Origin: Alphaproteobacteria bacterium
GTDB taxonomy: Bacteria; Pseudomonadota; Alphaproteobacteria; Caulobacterales; Caulobacteraceae
Assembly (NCBI GenBank): GCA_018820275.1
Contig: JAHJOO010000017.1
Coordinates: forward strand, 1 to 64,000
Direction: 5' to 3'
DNA length: 64,000 nt
Under the pieces are notes generated by a model. The model saw nothing but the letters and a program-made list of their open reading frames with translations, was not told the DNA's origin and ran no database searches. Position 1 is the first letter of the stretch; each line of letters starts with the position of its first letter. Positions 61,007 through 64,000 of the stretch are shown one piece after another. The translations under genes were made by a program, and so were the position numbers.

Positions 61007-61606
61007 TCAGTTCAGGAGCTCGGCCCCCGAGGGCAGGCCGATGCGCACGGCGAAGCCTGCGCCGGGCGAGGTTTCCAGCGCCAGCGATCCGTCCTGCCGG
61101 GCCACCAGACCCTCGATCAGGGACAGGCCGTCGCCCTTGCGGGGTTCCGCGGCACCGACCCCCGTGTCGCGCACGACCAGGCTGAGGCCCGACCGGGTCG
61201 CCGAGAAGGCCACCGCCAGCGCGCCGCCGCGTCCCTCGGGAAAGGCGTGCTTCGTCGCATTGGTGAGCAGTTCGTGCAGAATGACCGCCAGCGGCAGGCG
61301 CTGGGCCTCGGGCAGGTCGCCGACGCGCCCGCGCACCTCCAGCCGGACGCCGCGGGCTTCGAAGCTCCGCCGCCAGAAAGTCAGGGTGTCCTCGACGTAG
61401 GCGTCGAACGGGTCGCCCTGGGCGTTGCGCGCGCTCATCAGGCTGACTGCGGCGGCCATGTCGCTGATCCAGCCGAGATGACGCCGGGCCTCGGGATCGT
61501 CGACCGTCCGCAGCCGGATGGCGACGAGAGTCTGCAGAAACCGGCAGCAGGAGTCCGGGCCCGAGGATCCGGGATGCTGGTCGCCCGCGCGCGAAACTTC
61601 CGCCAT
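61007..61606 (-). CDS. HWE/HisKA_2-like kinase, lacking a visible phospho-acceptor His
   Basis: A 199-residue cytoplasmic protein. The HATPase half is complete: N-box HELLTNATKHAFP (Asn116), G1 DTGVG at 147-151, and GDGLSLIEGL at 158-167. The helical half has the layout of HisKA_2 (LQTLVAIRLRTVDDPEARRHLGWI), but where the HRVKN sequence should be there is SCCRFLQ, with no His (nearest are His11 and His43). I use the ATG at 61606 (ggag 9 bases upstream); two earlier Met codons give no His-containing motif. It is divergent from a receiver gene (143 bp). It may be a pseudokinase or a phosphotransfer scaffold. Confidence 0.78.
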   Translation of the reverse strand: MAEVSRAGDQHPGSSGPDSCCRFLQTLVAIRLRTVDDPEARRHLGWISDMAAAVSLMSARNAQGDPFDAYVEDTLTFWRRSFEARGVRLEVRGRVGDLPEAQRLPLAVILHELLTNATKHAFPEGRGGALAVAFSATRSGLSLVVRDTGVGAAEPRKGDGLSLIEGLVARQDGSLALETSPGAGFAVRIGLPSGAELLN

Positions 61607-61749
61607 CCCACAACTCCGACGCCCTGATTCCCCGAACTTTCTCATAGCTGAGGTTGAACCGGCCCGCCATCGCCGCGTTACTGTGTCCGGTCGACGACAC
61701 ATGGTGCCAGGGACGGCCGCAGCAGTTCAGTTCGGGGGGATCGCATTCA

Positions 61750-62205
61750 GTGACGGGCGACGGCGGCCTGAGGGTCATGATCGTGGAAGATCAGGCTCTG
61801 CTGGCCATGGAACTTGAACTCATCCTGCTGGACGGCGGGTGCGAGGTGGTGGGCGTCGCGGTGGACGCGCGCGGCGCCATCGCCGTGGCCGAGCGCGAGA
61901 AACCCGATCTGGCCCTGGTCGACGTCAATCTGATGGACGGCATGACCGGTCCGCAGATCGCTCATCGGCTGGTGGCCGAGCAGGGTGCGGCGGTCATCTT
62001 CCTGACCGCCAATCCCGAGCAGATCCCTGACGGCTTCTCCGGCGCGCTGGGGGCGGTGTGCAAGCCCTTCGACGAGCAGACGATCCGCGCCGTGGTCGGC
62101 TTCGCGCGCCAGTTCATCACCACGCGCACCGTGGGCGCCCTGCCCTGCCGCTTCCGCCTCGCGCCGTGGTTGACCACGCCGCCGCCGGACGTCGCGCCGC
62201 ACTGA
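61750..62205 (+). CDS. single-domain response regulator
   Basis: A 151-residue receiver with a C-terminal extension of about 30 residues and no known output domain. The phospho-acceptor is Asp in LALVDVNLMDGMTG, with Glu/Asp in IVEDQ, Thr in IFLTANPEQIP and Lys in VCKPFDE. Receivers of this form often pair with HWE kinases. The start is likely the GTG at 61750 (ggggga 9 bases upstream), though an ATG at 61777 right before the first strand is possible. Divergent from the kinase-like gene. Confidence 0.85.
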   Translation: MTGDGGLRVMIVEDQALLAMELELILLDGGCEVVGVAVDARGAIAVAEREKPDLALVDVNLMDGMTGPQIAHRLVAEQGAAVIFLTANPEQIPDGFSGALGAVCKPFDEQTIRAVVGFARQFITTRTVGALPCRFRLAPWLTTPPPDVAPH

Positions 62206-62208
62206 GGC

Positions 62209-63594
62209 TCAGCCCAGGGAGGTGTCCTGTGGCCGCACCGGCTCGCGCATCGTCACCAGCTCCTCGGCCACCGTCGGATGCACGGCGCAGGTGGCGTCCC
62301 ATTGCGCCTTGGTCAGTCCGGCCTTCACGGCGATCGCCGCCAGCTGGATGATCTCCGGCGCGTCCGGCCCGACGATGTGGACCCCGACGACGCGCTGCGT
62401 CTCCTTGTCCACGACCAATTTCATCAGCATGCGCTCGTCCGAGCCGGTGAAGGCGTACTTCATGGGCCGGAAGCGGGCCATGTAGACGTCCACGCCGCCG
62501 CCGCAGGCGCGGCGGGCCTCGGCCTCGGACAGGCCGACGGTGCCCACGGGGGGCTGGCTGAAGACGGCGGTGGCGACGGCCTCGTAGTCGAACCTCATCG
62601 GCCGGTCGCGGAATACGGTGGCGTGGAAGGCCACGGCCTCGCGGATGGCGACGGGCGTCAGGTTCATGCGGTCGGTGACGTCGCCGATGGCCCAGATGTT
62701 GTCGGCCGTCGTGCGCGACCACTCGTCGACCTTGATGGCCCCGTCGTCGGTCAGCTCCACGCCGGCGGACTCGAGCCCCAGGTTCCTGACGTAGGGGATC
62801 CGGCCGGTGGCGAACATGACCACGTCGGTCTCGACCGCGTGGCCGTTTTCGAGGTGGTTGACGATGCCGGTCGCGGTCTTCTCCAGAGACTTGTGCTGGC
62901 AGCCCAGGATGACCTTGACGCCGCGCTTCTCGATCTCGGCCGCCAGATGGGCCCGCACGTCGTCGTCGAAGCCGCGCAGGATGTTGGGGCCGCGATAGAT
63001 CAGGGTCGTTTCCACGCCCAGGCCGGCGAAGATGCCGGCGAACTCCACCGCGATGTAGCCGCCGCCGGCGATCAGGATCCGCTTGGGCAGTTCCGGCAGG
63101 TGGAAGGCCTCCTCGGAGGTGATCGCATGTTCGACGCCCGGCAGTTCCGGCGGGACCCACGGGCGCCCGCCGGTGGCGATGAGGATCCTCTCGGCGGTGT
63201 AGGTGCGGTCCTTGCCGACGATCTCGACCGTGTGGGCATCCTTCAGGACGGCGCGGCCGTGGATCAGCTCGGCGCCCGCCTTGCCGAGGTTGGCGGCGTA
63301 GATTCCGGACAGCCGGGCGATCTCGACGTCCTTGGTCTCGATGAATTTGGGCCAGTCGAAGACCGGCTCGGAGATCGTCCAGCCGTAGCCCTCGGCGATC
63401 CCGAACTGGTGGGCGAAGTCCGAGGCCATGACCATGAACTTCTTGGGCACGCAGCCGCGGATCACGCAGGTGCCGCCGGCGCGATGCTCTTCGGCCACCG
63501 CCACCCGCTTGCCGTCCAGCGCCGCCAGCCGGGCGGCCCGCACCCCGCCGGATCCCGCGCCGATGACGAAGAGGTCGTAGTCGTAGGCGGTCAT
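62209..63594 (-). CDS. gor: glutathione-disulfide reductase
   Basis: A 461-residue FAD/NADPH enzyme keeping glutathione reduced. GAGSGGVRAARLAA (12-25) binds FAD; Cys43 and Cys48 in GGTCVIRGCVPKK are the redox pair; GGGYIAVEFAGIFAGLG binds NADPH; WAIGDVTDRMNLTPVAIREA is the second FAD site; and the C-terminal HPTVAEELVTM has the catalytic His and Glu. The frame is open much further upstream, but the ATG at 63594 gives the standard MTAYDYDLFVIGAG start. It is convergent with the receiver gene, with 3 bases between. Confidence 0.95.
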   Translation of the reverse strand: MTAYDYDLFVIGAGSGGVRAARLAALDGKRVAVAEEHRAGGTCVIRGCVPKKFMVMASDFAHQFGIAEGYGWTISEPVFDWPKFIETKDVEIARLSGIYAANLGKAGAELIHGRAVLKDAHTVEIVGKDRTYTAERILIATGGRPWVPPELPGVEHAITSEEAFHLPELPKRILIAGGGYIAVEFAGIFAGLGVETTLIYRGPNILRGFDDDVRAHLAAEIEKRGVKVILGCQHKSLEKTATGIVNHLENGHAVETDVVMFATGRIPYVRNLGLESAGVELTDDGAIKVDEWSRTTADNIWAIGDVTDRMNLTPVAIREAVAFHATVFRDRPMRFDYEAVATAVFSQPPVGTVGLSEAEARRACGGGVDVYMARFRPMKYAFTGSDERMLMKLVVDKETQRVVGVHIVGPDAPEIIQLAAIAVKAGLTKAQWDATCAVHPTVAEELVTMREPVRPQDTSLG

Positions 63595-63823
63595 GTTGGG
63601 GCTCCGGTGGGAAGGCACGGTCGAGGTAGGCGCGCGGGGGGCGCCGGGCAAGCGGAAGCGGGCTGTGGCGCGCGAGGAGGGCGGAGAGGAAACCGCGCGC
63701 CGGCGCGGCTCGTCGCGCGACTCCCGCTTCGCCGCCGGAACCGATTTCACGCCTCCGTCACCTCCCGCTCATGGCGATCAGCCTCGGGCCTGAGACCCTG
63801 CCGGCTCGATGAGGAGCGGCGCA

Positions 63824-64000
63824 ATGGTGGATCTGATCCTGCCCGGGAGGGGGCGGCGGCTGGTGCGGCTGCTGGCGGCGCGGCGAGGGCGGCCGACGGT
63901 GCTGCGGCTGGCCGACGGTCGCGAAGTCACGGCGTGGAACAGCGTCTGGGGCCGCGACTGGGGCGCGGAGTGGGAGCATCTGACGCTGAATCTGTCGCCG
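63824..64000 (+). CDS. N-terminal part of an unidentified gene (cut by window edge)
   Basis: The first 59 codons of a gene: MVDLILPGRGRRLVRLLAARRGRP, then VLRLADGREVTAWNSVWGRDWGAEWEHL. A Shine-Dalgarno aggag is 8 bases before the ATG. The product is basic, with two short strand-helix pieces; no family can be told from so little. The 229 bases before it (after the gor start) hold no other gene, only the promoters of the two divergent genes. Confidence 0.55.
   Translation, partial: MVDLILPGRGRRLVRLLAARRGRPTVLRLADGREVTAWNSVWGRDWGAEWEHLTLNLSP

Noticed and set aside
63593..63793. Short plus-strand frame of 66 codons between gor and the last gene.
   Set aside because: It is Arg/Gly/Glu-rich, lacks a ribosome-binding site and lies in what must be the promoter region of gor and the next gene.

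Overview
The window is 64 kb of very GC-rich (about 70 percent) chromosomal DNA. The adjacent divK-pleD pair, GC content, many TonB-dependent receptors and HWE-type kinases suggest an alphaproteobacterium of the Caulobacterales, most likely Brevundimonas or a near relative. This is inference from gene content; there is no rRNA gene to test it. No insertion sequence, prophage, integrase or CRISPR array was seen. Genes are packed tightly and no stretch above 300 bases lacks a gene.

Left part (1-32.9 kb): mostly housekeeping and small operons. In order: a DEAD-box helicase cut by the window edge; a RidA/acyltransferase pair; dinB with a polysaccharide deacetylase; divK-pleD (cell-cycle and cyclic di-GMP signalling); rpmG; a five-gene minus-strand operon ending in an unusual dioxygenase-sulfotransferase fusion; a TetR regulator with a strong inverted repeat; rnr; a cystathionine beta-synthase/gamma-lyase pair; a cspA operon carrying a second IF-1-like gene; a fasciclin protein and putative porin; queF; a lone BchE-like radical SAM protein; a Nudix-cysE-DUF3126 run; an HWE kinase/receiver pair; a carboxylesterase.

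Central part (33-49.5 kb): a glucan uptake and degradation locus. A LacI regulator overlaps the first of two tandem TonB-dependent receptors. A strong terminator follows the second receptor. Then come a glycoamylase/GH144-like enzyme, a sugar-binding protein and two permeases, each overlapping the next by 4 nt, then a 1071-residue six-hairpin glycosidase-like protein. The ABC ATPase lies downstream on the other strand. Matching LacI-type palindromes lie upstream of the regulator and of the ATPase. A GH3 beta-glucosidase at 58.6-60.9 kb could finish the job. The scheme is: receptors import oligosaccharides over the outer membrane, lipid-anchored and periplasmic glycosidases shorten them, and the ABC system takes the products into the cytoplasm. 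Beta-1,2-glucan is my best guess for the substrate, from the GH144-like family only.

Right part (49.5-64 kb): a second DEAD-box helicase, tRNA-Val(CAC), gph, glmU-rpiA, a threonylcarbamoyl-AMP synthase with cytochrome b561, an acyl-CoA dehydrogenase, a remnant of a histidine kinase, the GH3 enzyme, a divergent kinase-like/receiver pair in which the kinase lacks a recognisable phospho-acceptor histidine, glutathione reductase, and the first 59 codons of an unidentified gene.
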